The position numbers and the translations under genes were made by a program. DNA of 64,000 nt, taken from the NCBI RefSeq assembly GCF_002742635.1, contig NZ_PEGF01000001.1:744001-808000 (forward strand), written 5' to 3'. A model generated the notes under the pieces. It saw nothing but the letters and a program-made list of their open reading frames with translations, was not told the DNA's origin and made no database searches. The stretch is from Caulobacter sp. X. Its GTDB lineage: Bacteria > Pseudomonadota > Alphaproteobacteria > Caulobacterales > Caulobacteraceae. This document shows positions 25,837 through 35,080 of this stretch, piece by piece (the first letter of the stretch is position 1; each line of letters begins with the position of its first letter).

Positions 25837-28157
25837 CCGCGCGTCCGATCCACCGTCTCGACCGACGGACAGGCCCGCAGAGCGGCCTGGATGTTGGTCA
25901 GGTGCTTGGCGTCGCGAACCTCGACGTCGATGTCGGTGTCGAAAAAGTCGCTCTGCCGATGGTGCATGCGCAGGTTGACGATGTTGCCGCCCGCCTCGCC
26001 GATGATCGTGCAGACCTGACCCAGCACACCCGGCGCATTCTGGATCGTCGCGTGCAGGCGCGTCATCGAGATCGTCGAGCGCTCGGCCTCCGGCGTCCAG
26101 TTCAGATCGCGCCAGAGTTCCTCGTGGTCCTCGAACTCGGCCAAACGCGGACAGTCGATCGTGTGAACGTCGAGGCCCTCGCCATCCTCGCGCAGGATGC
26201 CGACGATGCGGTCGCCGGGCACAGGGCTGCAGCAATGGGCGAAGTGCAGCGACACGCCCGGCGTCAGGCCGCCGCCGCCGACATAGAGCGTGGCGCCCTT
26301 GCCGCCCTCGATCTTGCGACGGGCCGTGGCGGCCTCGCGCTCGGAGTCCTTCATGCCCGGATAGGCGGTTTCCAGCACTTGGCTGGGCGAGACCCGGCCG
26401 CGTCCAACCGCATCGAACAGAGCCTCGTCGCCCTCCAGAGCGAAGCGCTCCAGGATCGGCCGCAGCGACACGTCCTTCAGCTTCTTGCCGGCGCGTTCGA
26501 AGACCTGCTCCAGCGACGCCCGGCCTAGGCGCAGGAACTCTTCCTTCTCGGTCTGGCGGATATGACGTCGAATGGCCGAGCGCGCGCGGCCCGTCACCGT
26601 CAGCGAACGCCAGTCCGGCGGCACCACGGGCTTGGAGCCCCGCACCACTTCGACCACGTCGCCGTTGACCAGAGGCGTGCGCAGAGGCTTCAGCTCGCCA
26701 TTGATCTTCACGCCGATGCAGGTGTCGCCGACGCTGGTGTGGACCGCGTAGGCGAAATCGAGCGGCATGGCGCCTCGCGGCAGGCTGACCAGCTTGCCCT
26801 TGGGCGTGAACACGAACACTTGGTCGAGGAACATCTCGAGCTTGGCGTGCTCGACCAGCTCTTCGCTGTCGCCGCCGTGCTCCAGCACCTGGACCAGCTG
26901 GCGCAGGTTGGCCAGGGGGTCGCGACCACCGGCGGCCTCCATACCTTCCAGATCGAGGCCGTACGAGGCGTCCTTGTAGCGGAAGTGGGCGGCGACGCCC
27001 TCCTCGTTGACGCGGTCCATGGCCTCGGTGCGGATCTGCATCTCGATGCGCATGCCGCGCGGGCCCACGACCGTGGTGTGCAGCGAGCGGTAGTTGTTCC
27101 GCTTCGGCGTCGAGATGTAGTCCTTGAACCGGTCGGGCACGCTGGACCAGGCGCGGTGCACGACGCCGAGGGCCCGGTAGCAGTCTTCCTCGCTGTCGAC
27201 GATCACGCGGAAGGCGTAGATGTCCGACATCTGCGAGAAGCCGATCGACTTGCGCTGCAGCTTCCGCCAGATCGAGTACGGCGACTTCTCGCGACCGAAA
27301 ACGCGCGAGGGCAGGTTGGCCGATTCCAGGCGGGCCGCGATTTCCTGGCTGACCAGGGCCACCGCCCCGCCCTGCTCTTCGCGCAAGGCGTCCAGGCGGC
27401 GCAGGATCGCGTCGCGGGCGACGGGATTGGTGTGCTGGAAGGACAACTCCTCCAGCTCCACGCAGATGCGGTGGCAGCCGATGTTGCGGGCCAGCGGCGC
27501 GTAGATGTCGCGTGTCTCGCGGGCGATGCGCTCGCGCTTGGCCTGGTTCTTGATGAAGTGCAGCGTCCGCATGTTGTGCAGACGGTCGGCCAGCTTGACC
27601 AGCAGGACGCGGACGTCCTTGGAGATCGCCAGGATGAACTTGCGCAGGTTCTCGGCCTGGCGCGTGTGCTCGGCCTGGAGCTCCAGCTTAGACAGCTTGG
27701 TGACGCCCTCGACCAGTTCGGCGATCTCCTCGCCGAACAGCTGGGCGATCTCCTCCTTGGTGACCGGGGTGTCCTCGATCACGTCGTGCAGCAGCGCCGT
27801 GACGATGGTCGCGGTGTCGAGCCGGTATTCGGTGAGGATGCCCGCCACCTCGATCGGGTGGGCATAATAGGGGTCGCCGCTGGCCCGGGTCTGCGAGCCG
27901 TGCATGCGCATGGCGTAGACATAGGCGCGGTTCAGCAGCGCCTCGTCGGCTGTCGGGTCGTAGGCGTGAACCCGCTCGATCAGCTCATACTGACGAAGGA
28001 ACTTGGGGCGCGGCTTGGCCGGAACAGCCGGGGCCGGGGTCGGCTCGGCGGGGGCCGGAGACGACGACGCGCCCGATTCGGTATCGGGCGCGCGTTGGGA
28101 TGAAGCGGTGTCGGAGACCGCTTCCAGGGTCAGAGGGTCTGCGCCTTCGGGGCTCAG
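25833..28157 (-). CDS. spoT: Bifunctional (p)ppGpp synthetase/hydrolase, probable CTG start
   Basis: Rel/SpoT enzyme. Domains in order are the HD hydrolase ([13 protein letters not shown] ... LLHDVIEDT), the synthetase ([33 protein letters not shown]), TGS ([20 protein letters not shown]) and a C-terminal ACT domain. The first ATG (27911) would remove the conserved start of the HD domain ([16 protein letters not shown] and [10 protein letters not shown]). Upstream of it, back to a TGA inside rpoZ, I find no ATG, GTG or TTG in frame. The likely start is CTG at 28157, seven bases after GGAGG, overlapping the rpoZ TGA as CTGA in the same geometry as an ATGA junction. That gives 774 residues with a Pro/Ala-rich N-terminal leader of about 50. 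Confidence 0.9.
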   Translation of the reverse strand: MSPEGADPLTLEAVSDTASSQRAPDTESGASSSPAPAEPTPAPAVPAKPRPKFLRQYELIERVHAYDPTADEALLNRAYVYAMRMHGSQTRASGDPYYAHPIEVAGILTEYRLDTATIVTALLHDVIEDTPVTKEEIAQLFGEEIAELVEGVTKLSKLELQAEHTRQAENLRKFILAISKDVRVLLVKLADRLHNMRTLHFIKNQAKRERIARETRDIYAPLARNIGCHRICVELEELSFQHTNPVARDAILRRLDALREEQGGAVALVSQEIAARLESANLPSRVFGREKSPYSIWRKLQRKSIGFSQMSDIYAFRVIVDSEEDCYRALGVVHRAWSSVPDRFKDYISTPKRNNYRSLHTTVVGPRGMRIEMQIRTEAMDRVNEEGVAAHFRYKDASYGLDLEGMEAAGGRDPLANLRQLVQVLEHGGDSEELVEHAKLEMFLDQVFVFTPKGKLVSLPRGAMPLDFAYAVHTSVGDTCIGVKINGELKPLRTPLVNGDVVEVVRGSKPVVPPDWRSLTVTGRARSAIRRHIRQTEKEEFLRLGRASLEQVFERAGKKLKDVSLRPILERFALEGDEALFDAVGRGRVSPSQVLETAYPGMKDSEREAATARRKIEGGKGATLYVGGGGLTPGVSLHFAHCCSPVPGDRIVGILREDGEGLDVHTIDCPRLAEFEDHEELWRDLNWTPEAERSTISMTRLHATIQNAPGVLGQVCTIIGEAGGNIVNLRMHHRQSDFFDTDIDVEVRDAKHLTNIQAALRACPSVETVDRTRG

Positions 28158-28513
28158 TACCGCTCCTCCTGGCCGCCGTCGCGGTCGCTCTGCAGAGCGC
28201 GAACCAGCTCCAGCTCGCTCATCTGCATGTGGCTGGGATCGGCCAGCAGAGCCAGGGTCTCGGCTTCTTCCTCGGCCTCGGTGTGTTCATCGACGCGCTG
28301 CAGCGTCGTGATCAGGTGCTCCTTGAGCCCCTCGTGATCGATCACGTCGTCAGCGATTTCACGCAAGGCCACGACCGGGTTCTTGTCGTTGTCGCGATCG
28401 ACCATCAGGGCCGCGCCGGCCGAGATGCCGCGGGCGCGGTGCGCCGACAGCAGGACGAGCGCGAAGCGGTTCGGAACCTTCTCGACGCAATCTTCGACGG
28501 TGACGCGGGCCAT
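28154..28513 (-). CDS. rpoZ: RNA polymerase omega subunit
   Basis: 119 residues. [20 protein letters not shown] is the universal omega N-terminus (in many genomes V-D-C-x-D/E-x-V-x-N-R-F-x-L). The middle [28 protein letters not shown] is also typical. The C-terminal tail is longer than in E. coli and acidic ([16 protein letters not shown]). Omega stabilises beta' and helps form a ppGpp site, which suits its pairing with spoT immediately downstream on the same strand. Confidence 0.95.
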   Translation of the reverse strand: MARVTVEDCVEKVPNRFALVLLSAHRARGISAGAALMVDRDNDKNPVVALREIADDVIDHEGLKEHLITTLQRVDEHTEAEEEAETLALLADPSHMQMSELELVRALQSDRDGGQEERY

Positions 28514-28598
28514 GAGTTCCTCGGGCTGCGGTTATCTATCGCAAAATAGGCTTCCGTGCGGCGACACGCAACGCCGCGCACGATCATCAGCTTTCGCG

Positions 28599-28618
28599 AG
28601 CGGGCGCTTATGCCCGCT
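28599..28618 (-). terminator. Possible terminator hairpin after folK
   Basis: AGCGGGC (28599-28605) pairs with GCCCGCT (28612-28618) over a six-base loop, 8 bases beyond the folK stop... that is, between folK and rpoZ on the minus strand. No strong T-run follows, so efficiency is uncertain. Confidence 0.4.
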
Positions 28619-28625
28619 TCGCCGG

Positions 28626-29150
28626 TCAATGTCCAGACTTAGTCTGCTCGTCCGAAGCGCGCGCTGGCCTCGCGTCGCGACCGACCGCCGCCTTGTCCGC
28701 CAAGGCTAAAGCCGTCTCTTCGAGGCGCGGGTGAATCCAGGCCGGAGCCGCCTCCGCCAAGGGCCCCATCACGAACAGACGCTCGTGCGCCCTGGGATGC
28801 GGTACGACGAGATCGCCGCTCAGAACCATCCGTCCATATGCGACAAGATCGAGATCCAGGGTGCGAGCGGCGTTAGCCTCTCCCCTCGCCCGCCCGAACC
28901 GCGCCTCGATCCGATGCAGGGCCGCCAGGGTCTCGGCAGGCGACAAGGCGGTCCGCACGATCGCGACGCCGTTCAGATACTCCGGCCCCGCCGGATCCGG
29001 CCAGGCGGCGGAGCGCCACCAACTGGAGCGCGCCGCGAGCTCAAGTCCTTCGTCGGACAAGGCCATCAAGGCGGCTTCCAACAAGGCCTCGCGACTCGTA
29101 TAGGCTCCCGGCAGATTGCAGCCGAGCGCCACGATCACGGCCTCGTCCAA
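28626..29150 (-). CDS. folK: 2-amino-4-hydroxy-6-hydroxymethyldihydropteridine pyrophosphokinase
   Basis: About 174 residues. VIVALGCNLPG matches the family N-terminus (usually ALGSNL; the Ser is Cys here). RSSWWRSAAW, PEYLNGVAIV, ETLAALHRIEARFGR and the ATP/Mg motif RTLDLDLVAYG followed by VPHPRAHERLFVM identify HPPK of folate synthesis. No ATG is in place. I take TTG at 29150; GTG at 29138, preceded by GGACGAG, is an equally good alternative and is closer to the usual N-terminus. A long opening to 29804 on this strand is a shadow of the NYN gene. It is divergent from the NYN gene, with the starts about 37 bases apart. Confidence 0.9.
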   Translation of the reverse strand: MDEAVIVALGCNLPGAYTSREALLEAALMALSDEGLELAARSSWWRSAAWPDPAGPEYLNGVAIVRTALSPAETLAALHRIEARFGRARGEANAARTLDLDLVAYGRMVLSGDLVVPHPRAHERLFVMGPLAEAAPAWIHPRLEETALALADKAAVGRDARPARASDEQTKSGH

Positions 29151-29186
29151 GTCATTTTCAGCGACCTGATTTTTCAAGGAATTATC

Positions 29187-29783
29187 GTGACCTTCTATCC
29201 GACCGACCGCATCGCCCTCTTTATCGACGGGGCCAATCTCTATTCCGCCGCCAAGGCGCTGGGCTTCGACATCGACTACCGCAAGCTGCTCGACGAGTTC
29301 AAAAAGCGCGGCGTCCTGATCCGGGCCTATTACTACACCGCCATCGCCGAGAACGACGACTATTCGCCGATCCGCCCGCTGGTGGACTGGCTGGACTACA
29401 ACGGTTTCACCCTGGTGACGAAGCCGGCGCGCGAGTTCACCGATAGCCAGGGCCGCAAGCGCTGGCGCGGCGACATGGACATCGAGATCGCCGTCGACAT
29501 GCTGCAGATGGCCGAGACCGCCGACCACCTGGTGCTGTTCTCCGGCGACGGCGACTTCCGCGCCCTGGTCGAGGCCGTCCAGCGCAAGGGTCGCCGCGTC
29601 ACGGTCGTCTCGACGATGAAGAGCCAGCCGCCGATGACCAGCGACGACCTGCGCCGCCAGGCTGACAATTTCGTCGACCTCGCCGATCTGGGCGGCATCA
29701 TCGGCCGTCCTCAGCGCGTCCAACCGCGCCAGACATCGGACAACCGCACCCCGGCCGAGCGCGAAGCCGAGGACGAATACTGA
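29187..29783 (+). CDS. NYN (PIN-like) domain ribonuclease-family protein
   Basis: 198 residues starting at GTG 29187, with AAGGA six bases upstream. The PIN/FLAP-like acidic core is visible: IALFIDGANLYSAAKALG at the N-terminus, RGDMDIEIAVDMLQMAE in the middle and HLVLFSGDGDFRALVEA with VTVVST after it. This is the LabA/NYN group, thought to be metal-dependent RNases, though few bacterial members have been tested. A charged C-terminal tail (QPRQTSDNRTPAEREAEDE) follows the domain. One base separates its stop from the uracil-DNA glycosylase start, so the two are co-transcribed. Confidence 0.85.
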   Translation: MTFYPTDRIALFIDGANLYSAAKALGFDIDYRKLLDEFKKRGVLIRAYYYTAIAENDDYSPIRPLVDWLDYNGFTLVTKPAREFTDSQGRKRWRGDMDIEIAVDMLQMAETADHLVLFSGDGDFRALVEAVQRKGRRVTVVSTMKSQPPMTSDDLRRQADNFVDLADLGGIIGRPQRVQPRQTSDNRTPAEREAEDEY

Positions 29784-29784
29784 G

Positions 29785-30462
29785 ATGTCGCAGGTCTCCA
29801 ACATCGCCGGCGAGGTCGTCCCAAACCCGGCCGAGCCGCCGCGTGATTGCCCGCTGTGCCCGCGCCTCGTGGCCTATCGTCGCGAGAACCAGGATCTCTA
29901 TCCGGACTGGTTCAACGGCCCCGCTCCGTCGTTCGGGGACAAGGACGCGCGGCTGCTGGTCGTGGGCCTGGCCCCCGGCCGCAAGGGCGCCAACCGCACG
30001 GGTCGGCCGTTCACCGGCGACTATGCCGGGACCCTGCTCTACGACACGCTGATCAAGTTCGGCTTCGCCACCGGCAAGTTCGAGGCGCGCCCCGATGACT
30101 CCCTAAAGCTGGTCGGCAGCGCCGTCACCAACGCGGTCCGCTGCGCCCCGCCCGGCAACAAGCCCGAGACCTCGGAAGAGAATAATTGCCGCCCGTTCCT
30201 GACGACGCGGCTGGAGATGTTCCCGAACCTGAAGGCCATCGTCACTCTGGGGGACGTCTCCCGCCGCAACGTCCTGAAAGCCCTTGGCCTGAAGGCGTCG
30301 GTGGGCGTCCCGGGCCACGGCTCTGAGTTTCAGGCCGGCCCCTATCGGATCTTCAACAGTTATCACTGCTCGCGCCTGAACACGAACACCGGCCGCCTGA
30401 CGACGCCGATGTTCGAGGAGCTATTCGCTCGGGTGAAGGCCTACCTGGACGAAACTCCGTAA
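29785..30462 (+). CDS. Family 5 uracil-DNA glycosylase (UDGb)
   Basis: 225 residues. The family-5 active-site motif GLAPGRKGANRTGRPFTGD (residues 61-79) lacks the catalytic Asp of family 1, as UDGb does. The second motif is NSYHCSRLNTNTGRLT. Cysteines in DCPLCPR (22, 25), VRCAPPG and NNCRPF are placed as the four 4Fe-4S ligands. UDGb enzymes remove uracil, and often hypoxanthine or ethenocytosine, and are known mainly from thermophiles, actinobacteria and some proteobacteria. It is co-transcribed with the NYN protein. Confidence 0.88.
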   Translation: MSQVSNIAGEVVPNPAEPPRDCPLCPRLVAYRRENQDLYPDWFNGPAPSFGDKDARLLVVGLAPGRKGANRTGRPFTGDYAGTLLYDTLIKFGFATGKFEARPDDSLKLVGSAVTNAVRCAPPGNKPETSEENNCRPFLTTRLEMFPNLKAIVTLGDVSRRNVLKALGLKASVGVPGHGSEFQAGPYRIFNSYHCSRLNTNTGRLTTPMFEELFARVKAYLDETP

Positions 30463-30467
30463 GCCGC

Positions 30468-31307
30468 TTAGCGCGGCTTCATCCAGCCATTGTCGTTGAG
30501 CCAGTCGACCAGCAGGTTCGGCCAATGCTTGAACGAGGCCTGCTCCTTGCGCAGGCCCATGTTGAAGGCGTGACCGCCGGCTTGGAACAGGTGCAGCTCG
30601 ACCGGGACCTTGGCGGCCCGGAACCTGGGCAGCAGGTCGACCAGCGGCGCCGAGCAGCACTCGTCGTCATTGGCCGCGACCATGAACGCCGGCGGGGCGT
30701 CGGCCGGAACCTTGTCCGGCACGCCCAGCGGCCCCGGATAGACCAGCACCTGGAAGTCGGGCCGGGCGCTGACGGCGTCGATCGCGTCGACCTTAGGGTC
30801 ACTGGCCTTGGCGCCCTGATAGATTTCGAGGTTCGCCGTCTCACCGCCAGCCGAGAAACCCATCAGGCCGATCCGCTTGGGATCGATCCCGTACTCGGCG
30901 GCGTGGGCGCGCACCCACCGAACGCCGCGCACCGCGTCCTGTCGCGCGTTCTCGATCGAGTAAGGCGAGCCCTCCTCACGGAACAGACGGTACTTGATGA
31001 TGAAGACCGCCACGCCAGCGGGGTTCATCACCTTGGCGACGTCCGTACCTTCCGAACGGATCACCAGGATCTTGTGACCGCCGCCCGGCAGCACGACCAG
31101 GGCCGCGCCGGTGGCGATCTCCTTGGGCGGCAGATAGACGGTGACGGACGGGTTGTTGATGCTTCTCAGCCAGTAGTCGCCCGGGACCTCTGGCATATCC
31201 TTGCGGCTCTCGAACCCCGGCGCGCCATTGGGCCAGAGCGGGAACTGCTGCTGGGCCAGGGCCGCGCTCGGCGCCAGCAGCGTCGCGGCCAGGAGCACCC
31301 CCCTCAC
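30468..31307 (-). CDS. Secreted alpha/beta hydrolase (acetyl-xylan esterase/BD-FAE-like)
   Basis: 279 residues from GTG at 31307, with a Sec signal (RGVLLAATLLAPSAALA, cleavage before QQQF). The oxyanion segment LVVLPGGGHKIL, nucleophile elbow GFSAGGE and the Asp/His regions (AANDDECCS, QAGGHAFNMGL) form an alpha/beta hydrolase triad. Family members are carbohydrate esterases. The start codon overlaps the TGA stop of the oxidoreductase (GTGA, 31304-31307). It is the last gene of an operon with SMP-30 lactonase and Gfo/Idh/MocA oxidoreductase, all three with export signals. Confidence 0.82.
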   Translation of the reverse strand: MRGVLLAATLLAPSAALAQQQFPLWPNGAPGFESRKDMPEVPGDYWLRSINNPSVTVYLPPKEIATGAALVVLPGGGHKILVIRSEGTDVAKVMNPAGVAVFIIKYRLFREEGSPYSIENARQDAVRGVRWVRAHAAEYGIDPKRIGLMGFSAGGETANLEIYQGAKASDPKVDAIDAVSARPDFQVLVYPGPLGVPDKVPADAPPAFMVAANDDECCSAPLVDLLPRFRAAKVPVELHLFQAGGHAFNMGLRKEQASFKHWPNLLVDWLNDNGWMKPR

Positions 31308-32404
31308 AGCTTCACCGTGCGGCCCTCGCGGGCGGCGCGGTAGATGGCCTCGATCAGGCGGACGTCCTTCAGCCCCTCTTCGCCGCCGACGATCGGCTCG
31401 CGGTTGGTCAGGATGCATTCGGACAGGTGGTCCAGTTGGGCCGAGAACTGGTTCTTCGGCTGCGGAGCCGGTTCGCGCAGCGTGGGGGGGCCGCCCAGCG
31501 CGGTCCGCATCGTCTGACCCTGGTACGGGGTGGCGGGATCGAGCTCGATAAAGCCCTTGGGCCCCGAGACCCGATACCGGTTGAAGTTGGCGGTGTAGGC
31601 CGAGCCGCACTGGGCCGTGGCGCCCGACGGAAACAGAAGCTGGAAGTTGATGATGTCCTCCACCTCCTTGAAGCGGGGGTTGGACCGGTCGGTGGACTCG
31701 ATGGCGTTGACGGCCACCGGCTCCTCGCCGGTCAGGTAGCGCGCGGCGTTTAGGCTGTAGATGCCGATGTCCATCAGGCTGCCGCCGCCCGACAGCGCCT
31801 TCTTCAACCGCCACTGCGTGGGATCGCCGATCGTGAAGCCATGGTCCGTCGAGATGTGCCGCACCGGACCCACCGCCCCGTCGCGGATCAGCTTGATCGC
31901 CTCGATGTTGTGGGCCTGGAAGCGGCTGCGATAGCCGATCATCAGCTTGCGACCGGCCTTCTTGCACGCGGCGATCATCGCCTCGCAATCGGCCGAGGAG
32001 GTCGCCATCGGCTTTTCGCACATCACGTGCTTGCCGGCCTTGGCCGCGCGCTCGGTGAAGGCGCGGTGCAGGCTGTTGGGCGTGATGACGTAGACGATGT
32101 CGACGTCTGGGTTGTCGACGATCTTGTCGAAGGTTTCGTAGCTGTAGCGGTGGCTCTCGGGGATGCCGTACTGCTCGCCGAAGGTCTTGAGCTTCTCCGG
32201 CGTGCCGCTAACCAGGGCGACAAGCTTGGAATGCTCGCACTCGGCGAAGCGCGGCATGATGATCTTGGTGGCGTAATAGCCAAGGCCCAGGACCGCGTAG
32301 CCCAGCTTGCGGTCGGACTGGCGGGCCAGGGCGCCAAGAGGACTAGACGCGGCGGCCAACGCCAGGCCCGAGGCGACAAAGGTTCGCTTGCTGATCGTGC
32401 TCAT
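31304..32404 (-). CDS. Gfo/Idh/MocA-family sugar oxidoreductase, probably periplasmic
   Basis: 366 residues. An N-terminal export-like segment (SKRTFVASGLALAAASSPLG) has a KR pair in place of RR. The Rossmann core follows with YAVLGLGYYATKIIMPRF and the family motif HVMCEKPMATS (Glu-Lys-Pro), then GYRSRFQAHN and SLMDIGIYSLNAARY. The resemblance to Zymomonas glucose-fructose oxidoreductase and to the aldose-aldose oxidoreductase described from Caulobacter suggests an enzyme with tightly bound NADP acting on sugars in the periplasm. The start overlaps the SMP-30 stop (ATGA, 32401-32404). Confidence 0.85.
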   Translation of the reverse strand: MSTISKRTFVASGLALAAASSPLGALARQSDRKLGYAVLGLGYYATKIIMPRFAECEHSKLVALVSGTPEKLKTFGEQYGIPESHRYSYETFDKIVDNPDVDIVYVITPNSLHRAFTERAAKAGKHVMCEKPMATSSADCEAMIAACKKAGRKLMIGYRSRFQAHNIEAIKLIRDGAVGPVRHISTDHGFTIGDPTQWRLKKALSGGGSLMDIGIYSLNAARYLTGEEPVAVNAIESTDRSNPRFKEVEDIINFQLLFPSGATAQCGSAYTANFNRYRVSGPKGFIELDPATPYQGQTMRTALGGPPTLREPAPQPKNQFSAQLDHLSECILTNREPIVGGEEGLKDVRLIEAIYRAAREGRTVKL

Positions 32405-33453
32405 TGCTTCGCTCCCGTAAGGCCCGACGTCAGGGTGCGGACCCGCGCCAGGACGTGGTTGGAGGTCAGGAACAGCGTGCGGCCGTCCTCGCCGAACGTG
32501 CAGTTGGCGGTCGGGAAGCCGGTCTCGATCACGCCCAGAAGCTTGGCTTCCGGCGTCAGGACCAGGACCCCGCCCGGACCGGTGGCGAAAAGCCGCCCCT
32601 GGGCGTCCACGCGCATTCCGTCGGGCAGGCCTGGGCCGCCCGCCTTCTGCAGTTCACTGGCGTCGAAGAAGACCTTCCGCGACACCGGCAGTCCATCGCG
32701 ACCAAGGTCGTAGGCCATGATCACCGGCCCCTTGGGATCCGACACGGCGACGTAGAGGCGCTTCTCGTTCGGCGAGAGGGCCACGCCGTTCGGAAAGGTC
32801 AGCTTGTCGTCGACCAGCGCCACCTCGCCGTTCGGCCGGCGCAGATAGACGCCGTTGAAAGGCAGCTCCTTGACCGGCGAAGCGTCCAGGCCTTCCAGGC
32901 CGTAAGGCGGATCGGTGAAGTAGATCGAGCCTTTCAGCTCGCCCAGACGCGCGACGATCAGGTCGTTGGGGCTGTTGAACCGCTTGCCCTGGAAGCGGTC
33001 GGCCAGGACGGTCTTGGCCTTGGTCTTCAAATCGACCTTCGACACCGCGCGGTTGCCGTGATCGCAGACCAGCAGTTCGCCAGCCGGCGACAGCGTCATC
33101 CCGTTGGTCCCGGGCTCGCGGAAGACCTTGGTTGGCGGACCGGCATAGCCCGACGGCTGAAGGAAGATGGCCTTCCCGCCCTTCTCGCTCCACCGGTACA
33201 TGACGTTGCCTGGGACGTCCGAGAACAGCAGATAGCGCCCGTCCGGAATCCAGACCGGCCCCTCCGCCCAGGTGATCCCGTCGGCCAACTGCTCGATCAC
33301 CGCGCCCGGCGGGATAACCGCATCCAGCTCTGGCGAAAGTCGACGTATCCGGCCGATCTCAGGGAAGGCCGGCGCCGCGGCTTCTGCGGTCATTGATCGT
33401 CCTCCGGCGATGAGGGCGGCTCCGGCTGCGAGCAAGGCGCGTCGGGTCGTCAT
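32401..33453 (-). CDS. SMP-30/gluconolactonase family lactonase, exported
   Basis: 350 residues from ATG 33453; an upstream in-frame ATG at 33507 is less likely because the signal sequence begins here. The N-terminus TTRRALLAAGAALIAGG looks like a Tat signal. The beta-propeller shows the metal and catalytic segments AEGPVWIPDGRYLLFSDVPG, NSPNDLIVA (metal-binding Asn/Asp), FPNGVALSPNEKRLYV and LPDGMRVDAQGRLFA. These enzymes open sugar lactones. It is the first gene of the operon, so a lactone made by the coupled oxidoreductase could be its substrate. Confidence 0.88.
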   Translation of the reverse strand: MTTRRALLAAGAALIAGGRSMTAEAAAPAFPEIGRIRRLSPELDAVIPPGAVIEQLADGITWAEGPVWIPDGRYLLFSDVPGNVMYRWSEKGGKAIFLQPSGYAGPPTKVFREPGTNGMTLSPAGELLVCDHGNRAVSKVDLKTKAKTVLADRFQGKRFNSPNDLIVARLGELKGSIYFTDPPYGLEGLDASPVKELPFNGVYLRRPNGEVALVDDKLTFPNGVALSPNEKRLYVAVSDPKGPVIMAYDLGRDGLPVSRKVFFDASELQKAGGPGLPDGMRVDAQGRLFATGPGGVLVLTPEAKLLGVIETGFPTANCTFGEDGRTLFLTSNHVLARVRTLTSGLTGAKQ

Positions 33454-33522
33454 GGTGGCGGTCTCCGCTTCTTGTTTCCCATCTAGAGACCATGACAGCG
33501 ATGTCACGGCAACGACGAAACG

Positions 33523-35013
33523 TCAGGACCTGACGCGCGGCACGGCGTCCAGCCAACGCGCATAGGCGGCCTCGCGTTCGTGCTCCTTCAGCGACGGTTT
33601 GAGCGTCTCCGCGGCCGGGCTCACCTCGGCCGCTTCCTCGACGCTGGCGTAGAGGCCCGCGCCGACCGCGGCGAACAGGGCGGCGCCCAGCGCCGTCGTT
33701 TCCTGGTAGCTGGACCGGCGCACCGAAACCCCCGTCAGGTCCGCCAGCCGCTGCGAGAACCAGGCGCTGCGGGACATGCCGCCATCGATGCGTAGCTGCG
33801 CCGACTCGCCGAAGGCGCTGGGCGCGTCGGCGCGCATCGCCTCGATCAGGTCGCGGCTCTGCAGGGCGCAGGCGTCGTAGGTCGCCGCCGCGATCTCGGG
33901 CAAGCCCGCATCTCGCGTCAGGCCGAAGATCGCGCCCCGAGCGCCGGCGTCCCACCAGGGCGCGCCGAGGCCGGTGAAGGCCGGCACCACGACGACGCCG
34001 TGGTCGTTCTTGGCGGCGCGCGCCAAAGCCTCGGCTCCGCGCGGCCCACCGGTGACGCCCAGGCCTTCGCCCAGCCATTGGATCGCCGCCCCGGCCACAA
34101 AGATCGAGCCTTCCAGGGCGTAGGTCGTCTTGCCGTTCACCCGCGCCGCCACGGTGGTCAGCAGCCGAGAACGAGAGACGCACTTCTCCTCGCCTGTATT
34201 GATCAGCATGAAGCAGCCGGTGCCGTAGGTCGCCTTCATCTGGCCCGGCGAGACGCACCCCTGCCCCATCAGCGCGGCCTGCTGGTCGCCGGCCACGCCG
34301 CGGATCGGGATGGGGCGCTCCAGGACCTCGTGCTCGAGAACGCCGTAGTCGTCCACGCAATCCAGCACCGTGGGCAGCAGGGTCGCGGGTACGTTGAACA
34401 GCGTCAGCATCTCTTCGGACCAAGCCTGGGCGCCGATGTCGAACAGCAGCGTGCGAGAAGCGTTGGTCGCGTCGGTGGCGTGCATCTTGCCGCCGGTCAG
34501 CCGCCAGATCACCCAGCAGTCCATGGTGCCGCACAGCAGCTCGCCCGCCTCGGCCCGGGCGCGCGCTCCCGGGACGTGATCCAGCAGCCAGGCGATCTTG
34601 GTGGCCGAGAAATAGGGATCGAGCAGCAGACCCGTGACCTCGGCCACACGCGGCTCGCGGCCTTCGGCCTTGAGCTTGGCGCAGACGTCGGCGGTGCGCC
34701 GGTCCTGCCAGACGATCGCCGGATGGATGGGACGGCCCGTGTGCCGGTCCCAGACGACGACCGTCTCGCGTTGATTGGTGACGCCGATGGCGGCGATGTC
34801 ATCCGCGCGGCCCGACGCCTCGACAGCTTCGCGCATTACGGCCACGCAGGCGGCGTAGATCTCCTCGGCGTCGTGCTCGACCCAGCCGTCGTGCGGATAG
34901 TCCTGACGGAGCGGCCGCGAGGCCTCGGCCAAAGCTCGTCCCTCGTGGTCGAACAAAATGGCGCGCGTGCTCGTGGTGCCCTGGTCCAGAGCCAGGATCA
35001 GGTCTTGCGCCAT
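33523..35013 (-). CDS. glpK: Glycerol kinase
   Basis: 496 residues from ATG 35013, preceded by GGGAGGAC; the opening continues to 35460, but that part shadows the DUF2336 gene. FGGY-kinase motifs are LALDQGTTSTRAILFD (N-terminal phosphate loop), QATYGTGCFM-type segment (KATYGTGCFMLIN), the glycerol contacts in DGWVEHDAEEIY, and LRIDGGMSRSAWFSQ with ATP contacts in GLGAPWWDAGARGAI. It makes glycerol-3-phosphate. No glpF or glpD is adjacent. The FBP/EIIA regulatory residues were not examined in detail. Confidence 0.94.
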   Translation of the reverse strand: MAQDLILALDQGTTSTRAILFDHEGRALAEASRPLRQDYPHDGWVEHDAEEIYAACVAVMREAVEASGRADDIAAIGVTNQRETVVVWDRHTGRPIHPAIVWQDRRTADVCAKLKAEGREPRVAEVTGLLLDPYFSATKIAWLLDHVPGARARAEAGELLCGTMDCWVIWRLTGGKMHATDATNASRTLLFDIGAQAWSEEMLTLFNVPATLLPTVLDCVDDYGVLEHEVLERPIPIRGVAGDQQAALMGQGCVSPGQMKATYGTGCFMLINTGEEKCVSRSRLLTTVAARVNGKTTYALEGSIFVAGAAIQWLGEGLGVTGGPRGAEALARAAKNDHGVVVVPAFTGLGAPWWDAGARGAIFGLTRDAGLPEIAAATYDACALQSRDLIEAMRADAPSAFGESAQLRIDGGMSRSAWFSQRLADLTGVSVRRSSYQETTALGAALFAAVGAGLYASVEEAAEVSPAAETLKPSLKEHEREAAYARWLDAVPRVRS

Positions 35014-35080
35014 TCGGCGTCCTCCCTCGTAAGCGGCCGCCGGTCTCGATTCACGCCGACGCCAAACACCGCCTTTAAGC

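Noticed and set aside
26562..28103. 513-codon plus-strand open frame opposite spoT
   Set aside because: Antisense shadow; low-complexity His/Arg/Gly/Leu composition and no domain, whereas spoT is complete on the other strand.
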